This document shows positions 1 to 7,901 of a stretch of 44,746 bases of DNA, in pieces. Source of the stretch: JANMEX01 sp031423755. GTDB lineage: Bacteria > Pseudomonadota > Alphaproteobacteria > Rhizobiales > Rhizobiaceae. The stretch spans positions 1 to 44,746 of the forward strand of contig JANPGC010000009.1 of NCBI GenBank assembly GCA_031423755.1, in the 5' to 3' direction. The notes under the pieces are model-generated. The model saw only the letters and a program-made list of their open reading frames with translations, searched no databases and was not told the origin of the DNA. The translations under genes and the position numbers were made by a program. Each line of letters begins with the position of its first letter. Position 1 is the first letter of the stretch.

Positions 1-413
1 TCGACCAGCCGCCGCTCCGCATCTGACAAAAGGATGCCCGGCGCATGCACCTCGACGGCTTTCAGGCGCGCCTGCAATGCGGGCGGCAGCACGGCGCCGA
101 TCTTGATCAACGCCTCTTCCGCCGAGCGGGCCATTGCCGCACCGCCGAAGGCACGGGCCATGCGCGCACCGGCAACCAGCGCGACGATCTCATCGCGCGT
201 GAACATCAGCGGCGGAAGATCAAACCCTTCGCGCAGAATGTAGCCGACACCGGCCTCGCCATCGACCGGCACACCGGTGGACTGCAGGTCGGCGACGTCG
301 CGGTAGATGGTGCGCTCGGACACTTCGAGACGCTCGGAAAGCATCCGCGCGGTGACCAGACGGCCACCGCGCAGATGCTGGACAATTTGGAAGAGCCGGT
401 CTGCGCGTCGCAC
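1..413 (-). CDS. YafY-type WYL-domain transcriptional regulator (partial, N-terminal part)
   Basis: The first 137 codons of a DNA-binding regulator run off the left edge of the window. I place the start at a GTG (411-413) because it begins a typical YafY N-terminus (MRRADRLFQIVQHLRGG). A winged helix-turn-helix of the HTH_11 kind follows at about residues 5-60, with recognition-helix residues SERTIYRDVADLQ, then the wing (VDGEAGVGYILREGFDLPPL) and the start of the linker. In this family the missing C-terminal part is a WYL ligand-sensing domain. The start lies 3 bp after the stop of the upstream VOC gene, so the two genes are almost certainly co-transcribed. The large palindrome at 832-883 upstream of the operon is a candidate autoregulatory operator (inference). 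Family assignment is good; the effector is unknown. Confidence 0.85.
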   Translation of the reverse strand, partial: MRRADRLFQIVQHLRGGRLVTARMLSERLEVSERTIYRDVADLQSTGVPVDGEAGVGYILREGFDLPPLMFTRDEIVALVAGARMARAFGGAAMARSAEEALIKIGAVLPPALQARLKAVEVHAPGILLSDAERRLV

Positions 414-416
414 GGG

Positions 417-803
417 TCAGGCCGAATAAAGGCCGATGGAATTGCCATCCGGATCAAAACAATAGGCAAACCGTCCGGTGGGAATGGCGATGATTTCCGA
501 CACCACTTCGCCTCCGGCAGGGCCAACCCGCGTCAGGGCCTCGTCGACATTGTCCACCGCCAGATGAATCGTGCCGCCGCTGCCTTTCGCCGCCGGTTTG
601 CCCTCATAGAGATGACCGGAAACGGCATCCGACGCATACATGTCTTCATGGCCCGAATAGCCGAAAATGGCGGTCTTGTTCCCACCCATGATTTCGTCCT
701 TGAGCGTGTAACCGGTCACCTTGCTGTAGAAGGCTTTGGCCTTGTCGAGGTTGCTGACCGGAATTTCAAACCAGGCAACCGAATCCTTTGGCATCTTGCT
801 CAT
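417..803 (-). CDS. VOC-family (glyoxalase/bleomycin-resistance-like) protein
   Basis: This 128-residue cytoplasmic protein has the beta-alpha-beta-beta-beta fold signature of the vicinal-oxygen-chelate superfamily. The first module starts SVAWFEIPVSNLDKAKAFYS and the second contains GGTIHLAVDNVDEALTRV and ends DPDGNSIGLYS. Such proteins are metal-dependent isomerases, dioxygenases or drug-binding proteins; the substrate cannot be told here. The start ATG at 801-803 is chosen because a GGAG sits 7 nt upstream. A longer in-frame extension to 917 would translate the upstream palindrome and has no Shine-Dalgarno site. It is the first gene of a two-gene operon with the YafY-type regulator. A VOC protein paired with a WYL regulator is common in rhizobia (family knowledge). 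Confidence 0.85.
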   Translation of the reverse strand: MSKMPKDSVAWFEIPVSNLDKAKAFYSKVTGYTLKDEIMGGNKTAIFGYSGHEDMYASDAVSGHLYEGKPAAKGSGGTIHLAVDNVDEALTRVGPAGGEVVSEIIAIPTGRFAYCFDPDGNSIGLYSA

Positions 804-831
804 CGCATGTCTCCTTTGCTGCGGCAGAGAC

Positions 832-883
832 TGCTTTGCACACCCCTCCTGACAGCATACTGTCAGGAGGGGTGTGCAAAGCA
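832..883. repeat. Perfect 24-bp inverted repeat upstream of the VOC/YafY operon
   Basis: The arms 832-855 and 860-883 are exact reverse complements over 24 bp, separated by the 4-bp loop CATA. The core reads CTGACAG-CATA-CTGTCAG. The element lies between the 3' end of the aldolase gene (945) and the start of the VOC gene (803), both read on the minus strand. It could be an operator for the YafY-type regulator encoded two genes downstream, or a terminator for the aldolase transcript. No T-run follows on the minus strand, which argues against a plain intrinsic terminator. Confidence 0.85.
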
Positions 884-944
884 AGTCGATTGTTGCTTCA
901 AAGGTGCCGCTCGGCAAAGGTCCGAATTGCTGAAGACAGCAGCG

Positions 945-1967
945 CTATGCTGCCTTCTCAAGTTCTGCCACCCAAGTACCAACGGCAGCAAGGCCGTTCA
1001 TTTTGGCGCGGTGATTGAAGGCGCGCTGGCCGGCGGCGACATTCTCGGACTTGCCGCCCCACGCGTTCAGGGCCGAAGACTGCAGTGCCCGGCCATAAGA
1101 GAAGGTCAGCTTCCAGGGCAGCGGCCCCATGGCGTTCATGGCCGACAGATGCGCTGTTGCCTCTTCCATGGTCTGGCCGCCGGACAGGAAAGCGATGCCG
1201 GGGACCGTGGACGGCACTGTTGACTTCAGTACGGCCACTGTACGCGCGGCGACTTCCTCGACACCAGCCTTGCGGGCGTGCTTGCCATCAATGATCATGT
1301 TCGGCTTGAGGATGATTCCAGACAGATCGACGCGGGCCTCTTTGAGTTCGGAGAAAACAGTTTCGAGCACCCAGCGGGTGACTTCCTGACAACGGTCAAT
1401 GGAATGGTCGCCGGGAATGCCGTCCATCACCACTTCCGGCTCGACAATCGGCACGATGCCGGCGGCTTGGCAAATGGCGGCATAGCGAGCCAGCACATGC
1501 GCGTTGGAACGCACGGCACCCCATGTCGGCAGCCCGTTGGAGATGGCAATCACGCTGCGCCATTTTGCGAAACGCACACCAAGCTGATGATACTCGGCAA
1601 CGCGCGCGGCAAGGCCGTCGAGCCCTTCGGTAATCGTTTCACCAGGAAAGTTCAGCAATGGCGCCGCGCCTGTGTCGACCTTGATGCCGACCAGCGAGCC
1701 GGCATTTGCGACCAGCTGGCGCAGCGGCGTTCCATCCGCCGCGTCCTGTCGCAAGGTCTCGTCGAACAGGATGACGCCGGAAATGTGATTGTTCATCGCA
1801 TCGGCGCGGAACAGCATTTCGCGATAGTCGCGGCGCGTATCAGGCGTTGACTCCAAGCCGATGGACTCGAGCCGCTTCTTGATCGAGGCGGTGCTTTCAT
1901 CAGCCGCGAGGATGCCCTTACCGGACTTTACCAATCGGATTGCGATGTCTTGCAGAGTGTCTGACAT
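945..1967 (-). CDS. fbaB: Class I fructose-bisphosphate aldolase
   Basis: This 340-residue cytoplasmic enzyme reversibly cleaves fructose-1,6-bisphosphate to dihydroxyacetone phosphate and glyceraldehyde-3-phosphate through a lysine Schiff base. It is the animal/plant-type class I enzyme. The conserved blocks are visible: LAADEST near the N-terminus, KWRSVI, the Schiff-base lysine in ILKPNM, FLSGGQ, and SYGRALQ with the phosphate-binding arginine. The ATG at 1965-1967 is preceded by GGGAGA; an upstream in-frame start at 1985 lacks such support. In many rhizobia this gene directly follows pgk. Here a LuxR-type gene on the other strand lies between them. The upstream region holds a paired AATCGATT element (2038-2064). 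The symbol follows rhizobial usage and differs from the E. coli meaning of fbaB. Confidence 0.95.
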   Translation of the reverse strand: MSDTLQDIAIRLVKSGKGILAADESTASIKKRLESIGLESTPDTRRDYREMLFRADAMNNHISGVILFDETLRQDAADGTPLRQLVANAGSLVGIKVDTGAAPLLNFPGETITEGLDGLAARVAEYHQLGVRFAKWRSVIAISNGLPTWGAVRSNAHVLARYAAICQAAGIVPIVEPEVVMDGIPGDHSIDRCQEVTRWVLETVFSELKEARVDLSGIILKPNMIIDGKHARKAGVEEVAARTVAVLKSTVPSTVPGIAFLSGGQTMEEATAHLSAMNAMGPLPWKLTFSYGRALQSSALNAWGGKSENVAAGQRAFNHRAKMNGLAAVGTWVAELEKAA

Positions 1968-2037
1968 GAATGTCTCCCTTATCATATCCGCCCATAACAG
2001 AGAGGATTTTCAAGGGGAACACCCTGCCAAGAGCTTG

Positions 2038-2064
2038 AATCGATTGAATTTATTTCAATCGATT
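2038..2064. promoter_or_regulatory. Paired AATCGATT inverted repeat, candidate operator
   Basis: Arms AATCGATTGAA (2038-2048) and TTCAATCGATT (2054-2064) are perfect reverse complements with a 5-bp spacer. Each arm contains the self-complementary octamer AATCGATT. A second palindrome, TTAACGTTAA, follows at 2087-2096. Both lie in the 269-bp gap between the divergent aldolase and LuxR-type genes, where promoters for both must sit. Palindromes with a central CG resemble LacI/GalR-family operators. A PckR-like central-carbon regulator is one candidate, and autoregulation by the LuxR-type protein is another (inference). Confidence 0.5.
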
Positions 2065-2236
2065 TAGAACGCCGGGTATTTTTGCGTTAACGTTAAAGCG
2101 TGTGCCAAGCCCACGTTTTGGGCGCGCGCACCAAACGACGCAATCTTCTTTTCCGTTGCGGAAGGCAGGCAATCCGGTTTAGTGTTACGTTCCAGCCTTT
2201 AGATGCCGATGTCCGGAGGCCAAGGGGCGCACAATC

Positions 2237-3964
2237 ATGCAGGGTGTTGATCCACGGCAAAAGGCCGAGATCATCGATCATATATATGACGTTGCACTCG
2301 ACCCTGCGCGGTATGAGCAACTGCTTGACGTGTGGGAAAAGCGGATCGGTCCGCTTCGCGATCAGTCCGCCAAAGCCGACAGCTCAGACTTGCTGACCGT
2401 CGATGCTGACATCGTCCAGCATGCCAGCCGGGCCAGCGAGTTTCTGAACCGCCTGCGCGAGCCTGAAGAACCGTCATGGCACACAAAGCTGGCCACAGAA
2501 GTCGCGGCAGCCTTTTGCAGCAACTTGACGGGGCGGATCCTTGAGGCCAACCATGCGGCGGAAACGCTGTTTGGAATATCCGTCGGCAATGACGTCCGCG
2601 CACTCAAGCTCAGCACTGACGAAACATCGCAGTTGATGGATGCCATAAATTTGGCGGCTGGCAAGAGCGGGCGCTCATCGCTGCTGCGCTTTGGAGCGGG
2701 CGACACAGACCGCGCAGTGGTGTTTCATGTTGCGCAGGTGCATGACGCCTCGGGTCAGGCCTTGGCGTTCGTGCGCACATCGGAACTTGGCTGGCCTGAA
2801 AATCTGACACCGCTGATGAAGGAAGCATTCCGGCTGACCGACGCAGAAGTGGAGATCATCCGCGGCTTGGTCGAAGGCAAGAGCATCAAGGCGATCTGCG
2901 CCGAGCGCCAACGCTCGATGGAGACCGTGCGCACCCAGATCCGCTCCATTCTGGCAAAGACCGAAACCCGTTCTCAAACGGAACTCATCCGCATCACGCT
3001 AAGCCTGATGGACGTTGTCGGCCAGTCCGTGGCCACACAAGACACGCGCACGACGCCGGGGCGCAAACTTCTTCCGATACCGTTTCAGACCATGATGCAA
3101 CCGGGCAGCCGCCGCTATGACTGGATCGAGTTTGGCAGGCCGAACGGACGGCCGTGCCTCTATTTGCCGATAGACTATGGCCTGATCCGCTGGCCTGCCA
3201 GCGCCGAGAAAGAAGCCATGCGGCGCAACATCAGGGTCATTGTCCCGGTGCGCGCCGGTTTTGGCCACTCCGGCGAATTGCCGCCGCGCGTTGATTATTC
3301 GGGCGAGACGGCGGCGGATCTGGCGCGACTTCTTGACCATCTCGGCATCAAAAAGGCAGCCATCGTGCCGCTCGGCGCGGATGTGCGCTATGCCATGCGC
3401 CTCGCCATTGCCCGTCCCGATCTGGTGACCGGCATTCTCGCATGCGCGGCCACGCTGCCGACTTCAACCCCTGCGCAATATGACCGGATGGGCAAATGGC
3501 ACAAATTCATTCTGGCCAATGCACGCTATGCGCCTCTCATCCTGCCCTTCCTCGTGCGCGCCGGTTTCTCGCTGGCACGGCGGATCGGCAAGGAGCAGTT
3601 TCTCAATTCAGTCAACGCCGGATCGCCCGCCGACATTCGCACATTTGCCGAACCTGACGTGCGCGAGGCGATGCTGCTCGGCTCGGAAATCGCCCTGTCC
3701 GATTGGCACATCGCCTACGAGGCGTTTTCGCGCGAGTGCATAGACTCGGAGACCGACTGGTCAGCGACGGTCCGAAACTGCCCGGTGCCGATAAAGATGC
3801 TTCAGGGCGGGCAGGATCCGCAGTCGCCAAAGGCGACAGTTCTGGAGCTGATGCCACAGTATCCGAATCTTGATGTCACGATCATCGACGACGCGGGCCA
3901 GTTGCTGTTTTTTCAGGAATGGCCGCGCGTGCTGAAGGAACTGGAGGCGTTTTTGCCGGGTTGA
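2237..3964 (+). CDS. LuxR-type regulator fused to a degenerate alpha/beta-hydrolase domain
   Basis: This 575-residue single-chain protein has a PAS-like sensor region at about residues 80-190, a LuxR/GerE helix-turn-helix at about 198-255 (LTDAEVEIIRGLVEGKSIKA then METVRTQIRSILAKTETRSQ), and a C-terminal alpha/beta-hydrolase fold at about 275-575. The hydrolase domain appears catalytically dead. At the nucleophile elbow, where Gly-X-Ser-X-Gly is expected, the protein reads PLGAD, with Gly380 in the serine position. The usual histidine near the C-terminus is Gln555 (DDAGQLLFF). The oxyanion HG motif is also missing (LYLPIDYG). A ligand-sensing role for this domain is therefore more likely than catalysis (inference). 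The gene is divergent from the aldolase. LuxR-hydrolase fusions are known in rhizobia, but I do not know the ligand or targets. Confidence 0.85.
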   Translation: MQGVDPRQKAEIIDHIYDVALDPARYEQLLDVWEKRIGPLRDQSAKADSSDLLTVDADIVQHASRASEFLNRLREPEEPSWHTKLATEVAAAFCSNLTGRILEANHAAETLFGISVGNDVRALKLSTDETSQLMDAINLAAGKSGRSSLLRFGAGDTDRAVVFHVAQVHDASGQALAFVRTSELGWPENLTPLMKEAFRLTDAEVEIIRGLVEGKSIKAICAERQRSMETVRTQIRSILAKTETRSQTELIRITLSLMDVVGQSVATQDTRTTPGRKLLPIPFQTMMQPGSRRYDWIEFGRPNGRPCLYLPIDYGLIRWPASAEKEAMRRNIRVIVPVRAGFGHSGELPPRVDYSGETAADLARLLDHLGIKKAAIVPLGADVRYAMRLAIARPDLVTGILACAATLPTSTPAQYDRMGKWHKFILANARYAPLILPFLVRAGFSLARRIGKEQFLNSVNAGSPADIRTFAEPDVREAMLLGSEIALSDWHIAYEAFSRECIDSETDWSATVRNCPVPIKMLQGGQDPQSPKATVLELMPQYPNLDVTIIDDAGQLLFFQEWPRVLKELEAFLPG

Positions 3965-3986
3965 CGCGCCAGCTCTACAAGTCGGG

Positions 3987-4154
3987 CGGTCATTCCGGGG
4001 CCGCAAAGCGGAACCCGGAATCCAGAGCGCCACTGGCTGATATTTATCAACGAAATCCACGAATTACACTTCGAACAAGCCCGACCGCAACGCCACACAT
4101 CCACGCTTGGCGCTCTGGATTCCGGGTTCGGCTTGCGCCGCCCCAGAATGACCG
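3987..4154. repeat. Pair of inverted REP-like intergenic elements
   Basis: A roughly 46-bp arm at 3987-4032 is largely the reverse complement of 4108-4154. Shared blocks are CGGTCATTC/GAATGACCG, the GAACCCGGAATCCAGAGCGC block and its complement, and a short GC-rich variable hinge. The copies flank about 75 bp of unremarkable sequence between the convergent LuxR-type and pgk genes. Dispersed intergenic palindromes with a CCGGAATCCAGAGCG-type core are frequent in rhizobial and other alphaproteobacterial genomes (general knowledge). The pair may fold as one long hairpin and could act as a bidirectional terminator. Confidence 0.75.
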
Positions 4155-4169
4155 CGGTGAGGAAGGCGG

Positions 4170-5366
4170 TTAAGCCTTCAAGACTTCCACGCCGGGCAGC
4201 GCCTTGCCTTCCATCCATTCAAGGAAGGCTCCGCCTGCGGTCGAGATGTAGGTGAAATCATCGGCGACGCCCGCATGATTGAGCGCCGCCACCGTGTCAC
4301 CGCCGCCTGCCACTGACGTCAAGCGCCCGGCCTTGGTCTCCGTGGCTGCTACCTTGGCTGCCGCAACAGTTGCCGCATCGAACGGGCTGATCTCGAACGC
4401 ACCGAGCGGGCCGTTCCAGACCAGCGTGTTGGCCTTGACGATCCATTCCGTGATGGCCTGAACAGACTTTGGACCGACGTCGAGAATCATGCCATCGGCC
4501 GGAACCGCACTCACCTCAACCGTCACATTGTCAGCGCCCGCCTTGAACTCTCGTGCGACAACGCCATCGACCGGCAGCACGATGGCACAACCGGATTTCG
4601 CAGCTTCTGCCAGAATGGACTTGGCCGTGTCGGCAAGGTCATGCTCGCACAGCGACTTGCCGACATTGATGCCTTGGGCAGCCAGAAACGTATTGGCCAT
4701 GCCGCCGCCAATTACCAGTGCATCGACTTTTTTCACAAGGTTCTGCAACAGGTCGATCTTGGAGGAAACCTTCGCGCCGCCGACGATGGCAACGACCGGG
4801 CGGACGGGCTTACCGAGCCCCTTTTCCAAAGCCTCAAGCTCTGCCTGCATGGTGCGGCCGGCATAGGCCGGCATATGGTGAGCCAACCCTTCGGTCGACG
4901 CATGGGCGCGATGCGCGGCGGAGAAGGCGTCGTTGACGAAAATATCGCCGTTGGCGGCAAGCGCGACGACAAAGGCCGGATCGTTCTTTTCCTCGCCCTT
5001 GTGGAAGCGGGTGTTCTCAAGGCAAAGGATGTCGCCGTTCTTCATCGCAGCGACAGCGGCTGCAGCCTTCTCACCGACGCAGTCTTCGGCAAAGCCGACC
5101 TTGCGACCAATGACATCCGCCACGGCTACCGCGACTGGCTTCAACGACATTGACACATCCGGGCCATCCTTGGGACGACCGAAATGTGCGAGCAGGATAA
5201 CCTTCGCGCCCTTGTCCGCCAACTCGGTCATGGTCGAGGCTACGCGCTCGATGCGGGTGAGGTCCGTGACCTTGCCTTCAGCCATCGGCACATTGAGATC
5301 AACACGCAGCAGAACACGTTTGCCCGCAACGTCGCCGATCATGTCCAAAGTTTTGAAACTGCTCAT
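4170..5366 (-). CDS. pgk: Phosphoglycerate kinase
   Basis: This 398-residue monomeric glycolytic kinase transfers the acyl phosphate of 1,3-bisphosphoglycerate to ADP. The conserved substrate segment RVDLNVPM lies near the N-terminus, followed by AHFGRPKDG, ENTRFHKGEE, NDAFSAAHRAHAS, the hinge/ADP-site region AIVGGAKVSSKIDLL, VIGGGMANTFL, NGPLGAFE and the C-terminal SVAGGGDTVAAL. Length matches bacterial Pgk (about 390-400). The ATG at 5364-5366 has GGAG 8 nt upstream. It is on the same strand as gap and tkt but is separated from gap by a cation antiporter, a small exported protein and a gene on the other strand, so it probably has its own promoter or is read from the antiporter transcript 75 bp upstream. 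Confidence 0.97.
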   Translation of the reverse strand: MSSFKTLDMIGDVAGKRVLLRVDLNVPMAEGKVTDLTRIERVASTMTELADKGAKVILLAHFGRPKDGPDVSMSLKPVAVAVADVIGRKVGFAEDCVGEKAAAAVAAMKNGDILCLENTRFHKGEEKNDPAFVVALAANGDIFVNDAFSAAHRAHASTEGLAHHMPAYAGRTMQAELEALEKGLGKPVRPVVAIVGGAKVSSKIDLLQNLVKKVDALVIGGGMANTFLAAQGINVGKSLCEHDLADTAKSILAEAAKSGCAIVLPVDGVVAREFKAGADNVTVEVSAVPADGMILDVGPKSVQAITEWIVKANTLVWNGPLGAFEISPFDAATVAAAKVAATETKAGRLTSVAGGGDTVAALNHAGVADDFTYISTAGGAFLEWMEGKALPGVEVLKA

Positions 5367-5441
5367 CGCCCGTGCTCCGTCAAAATCCGGTTGAAATTTT
5401 CCGCGAACATATACACCGACCTCGATACCGCAAGGGCATTT

Positions 5442-7262
5442 TCAGCCATCTGTGGGTTTATTCCGCAGGGTGCCGAGCCACGACTTGGCCCGCTTCGCCA
5501 TCTCCGTCGCCGACAGAAATGCCGGAATGCGCGGCGGGGCGATTTGCGGATCGACCGACACGCCGACTTCGATGACATGGCCCTGCTCATCGAGGTCGCG
5601 CACGATCAGCTCAATGTCACCAAGCGGCAGACGGTCGGCATATTCGACACGCCCGCCAAGCCGCTCGACCATGAACTGCGAAATCGACATCTTGCCTTCC
5701 GCCTCTGTGATGCTGACACCATAGGCAAGGGAAAGCTCTGAGGCCGGGCGGGTCGGATCAATGGCGAAGGCGCCAAAGAAATCCTCGTCGTCAGCGGACA
5801 CCGGAGCCTTTGAGGCGAACAGCCGGTCGAGGAGGCGCGGGTATTTGTCGGAAACAAAGATGTAGACATGATCGCCCGCGCGTGGCCGGCCGGCATATTG
5901 AAACTGCAGCGAGCGGCCATCACGGATGACCAGAGAGGGACGCGCCCAGCGCGGGATGCGCCCCGTGCGCGCCACCGGGCTGCCTTCGACGATGCGGTAA
6001 GCAAGGAGCTCATGATGCGCCGCGCCCGGCAGCTCAAGCTCGACCTTGTCGACCGGACCGATGCGCTGCGGGATGACAAGGCCAAGGCGGCGCGCCAGCG
6101 GCAGCACGGTCCAGCCCTGCACGATGAGCGAGACCATGACGATGATGAAGGCGATGTTGAAAAGCGTGCGCCCGCCCTCGACATTGTACAGCAGGGGCGT
6201 CAGTGCCAGCAGGATAGATACCGCGCCACGCAAGCCGACCCACGACAGGAAGGCTGTCTCGGCCTTTGAATAGCGGAATGGGAAGAGTGACATGCCCGTG
6301 GCAATTGGACGGGCGATGAAGATCAGCGTTGCCGCAAGCAGCACCGACGGCAGCAGGATCGGCAGGAACTGCGACGGCGTCGCGTACAACCCGAGCATCA
6401 GGAACATGATGATCTGCGACAGCCACGACAGGCCGTCCTGAAAGCGCTTGATGGCAGGGGCCGAACGCAGATTGGCATTGCCCGCAACAATACCGGCGAT
6501 GTAGGCGGCAATGAAACCGGAACCATGCGCAAAGCCAGCTATGCCGAACACCATCAGCGACAGGGCCAGCACAAGGATCGGCAACAGGCCGCGGTCAATG
6601 TCTATCTTCTCGACCAGACGGGCGATGACATAACCGCCAATGAGGCCGACGACGGAGCCAATCAGCATTTCCTTGATAAAGCCTGCCGCGATGGAGAGCA
6701 TCATCGCCGATGGTTCAACCGCTTGGCCCAGCGCCAAAATTCTGACCAGTGAAAGGGTGAGAAAGATGGCAATCGGATCGTTGGAGCCGGACTCGATTTC
6801 CAGTGTGGACCGCACGCGCTCTCGGATTTCCGTGTTGCCTGCACGCAAAAGAAAGAACACGGCGGCAGCGTCTGTCGAGCCGACGATGGCACCGAGGAGG
6901 AACGACGATATCCAGTCTAGCCCCATCAGGAAATGCGTGGCCACGGCCATGATGCCAACGGTCAAAAGCACGCCGAATGTCGCCAGCACAATGGCAGGCG
7001 CAGCAGCTTGGCGCAGCGCATGCACAGGCGTGCCGAAACCGGCGTCAAACAGGATCAGCGCCAGCGCTATTGAGCCGACAAAATAAGCGGCGTCGGCATT
7101 GTCGAACTCGATGCCAAGCCCGTCGGTGCCGGTGACGAGGCCGATGACAAGGAAAAGCAGCAACAATGGCGCGCCGAAGCGAAACGCCAGCAACGACGAA
7201 AACGCCGCCGCCAACACCAGCGCCGTGCCGACAAGCGTCAGAATATAGATGCTGTCTGCCAC
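5442..7262 (-). CDS. nhaP2: CPA1/CvrA-type potassium/proton antiporter
   Basis: This 606-residue inner-membrane protein has about 12 hydrophobic segments from residue 5 to about 390, followed by a cytoplasmic tail. The membrane part has the Na+/H+ exchanger fold, including FLLGAIVGSTDAAAVFFLL and ESGSNDPIAIFLTL, the latter holding the Asn-Asp pair expected in CPA exchangers. The tail includes a TrkA_C-like region (about 410-490) and a C-terminal CorC/HlyC-like domain, the architecture of NhaP2/CvrA potassium/proton antiporters. I choose the GTG at 7260-7262, preceded by GGGAG, because it begins directly before the first membrane helix; an upstream start at 7334 adds a hydrophilic tail without support. 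It sits between pgk and gap, an unusual position for this cluster. Confidence 0.9.
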   Translation of the reverse strand: MADSIYILTLVGTALVLAAAFSSLLAFRFGAPLLLLFLVIGLVTGTDGLGIEFDNADAAYFVGSIALALILFDAGFGTPVHALRQAAAPAIVLATFGVLLTVGIMAVATHFLMGLDWISSFLLGAIVGSTDAAAVFFLLRAGNTEIRERVRSTLEIESGSNDPIAIFLTLSLVRILALGQAVEPSAMMLSIAAGFIKEMLIGSVVGLIGGYVIARLVEKIDIDRGLLPILVLALSLMVFGIAGFAHGSGFIAAYIAGIVAGNANLRSAPAIKRFQDGLSWLSQIIMFLMLGLYATPSQFLPILLPSVLLAATLIFIARPIATGMSLFPFRYSKAETAFLSWVGLRGAVSILLALTPLLYNVEGGRTLFNIAFIIVMVSLIVQGWTVLPLARRLGLVIPQRIGPVDKVELELPGAAHHELLAYRIVEGSPVARTGRIPRWARPSLVIRDGRSLQFQYAGRPRAGDHVYIFVSDKYPRLLDRLFASKAPVSADDEDFFGAFAIDPTRPASELSLAYGVSITEAEGKMSISQFMVERLGGRVEYADRLPLGDIELIVRDLDEQGHVIEVGVSVDPQIAPPRIPAFLSATEMAKRAKSWLGTLRNKPTDG

Positions 7263-7370
7263 CGCCCCGAATCTCCCAAATGCCCTGAAATTGCTGTGAA
7301 TGTCAGAGTGCGGCGAAGATGCGGCGCGGCGCAAGAATTTTTTGCACTGCGGGAGGAATTGGGTGATGTC

Positions 7371-7395
7371 AGCCTTCCCCGTTGGGGGGAAGGCT
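7371..7395. terminator. GC-rich 10-bp hairpin, possible terminator
   Basis: AGCCTTCCCC and its exact complement GGGGAAGGCT are separated by 5 nt. The hairpin lies between the 3' end of the small exported protein gene (7444) and the start of the antiporter gene, both on the minus strand. No T-run follows on the minus strand, so termination activity is uncertain. Confidence 0.4.
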
Positions 7396-7443
7396 GGGTC
7401 GCCACCATAACAGCGACAGGCAGATCGACTTGCGGCAAACTGG

Positions 7444-7686
7444 TCAGCTGACGCCGAGCAGCTTCAGCGCTTCCAGCAACTCTGCTTCGGAGTCGCTGTG
7501 CTTGCCGGCTTCGTGATCGGCTTTGCCTTTGGCAATCAGGTCCGTCAGTTTGGTCTTGGTTGCGTCATCGAGGGTTGCGGTCTTCATCGCCTCTTCAGCT
7601 TTTGCCCAAAGCCCGGGGCACTGGTTGGCCAAAACGGGGCCGGCGAGAGCGAAAAGGATTGCGCCTGCTGCGATCAAGGATCTCAT
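7444..7686 (-). CDS. Small exported protein of unknown function
   Basis: This 80-residue protein starts with a clear Sec signal peptide (MRSLIAAGAILFALAGPVLA, cleavage likely after VLA). That leaves a mature helical, charged domain of about 60 residues containing one cysteine (NQCPGLW), a KTATLDDATKTKL segment and a repeated acidic/leucine C-terminus ending LLEALKLLGVS. The ATG at 7684-7686 is preceded by GGAGG at good spacing. An upstream in-frame extension to 7752 would bury the signal peptide and is rejected. It is probably periplasmic. I do not recognise the family. It is likely a single-gene unit, as a GNAT gene diverges upstream and a hairpin lies downstream. Confidence 0.75.
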   Translation of the reverse strand: MRSLIAAGAILFALAGPVLANQCPGLWAKAEEAMKTATLDDATKTKLTDLIAKGKADHEAGKHSDSEAELLEALKLLGVS

Positions 7687-7901
7687 GGGTATTTCCTCCA
7701 TAAATTTGGGTATGTCGAAGTTCATCCAGCGTGGCCGACGGTTTGATGCCACACAACGTGCCGGATTGAGGCAGGTTAGGAACGCTTGCAGGCGGAAATA
7801 CGGCGACCTCTGCGCGCCGTCCCGACACCAACGATACCCTTCGGCTGAATTCAGCGCTATGCTTCAAGCCAGATCGCAAGGGACAGGCGGAGGGGTAGGA
7901 A

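Noticed and set aside
45..1223. 392-codon plus-strand open frame across the VOC and aldolase region
   Set aside because: It runs antisense through two real genes and through the palindrome, and has no recognisable domain.
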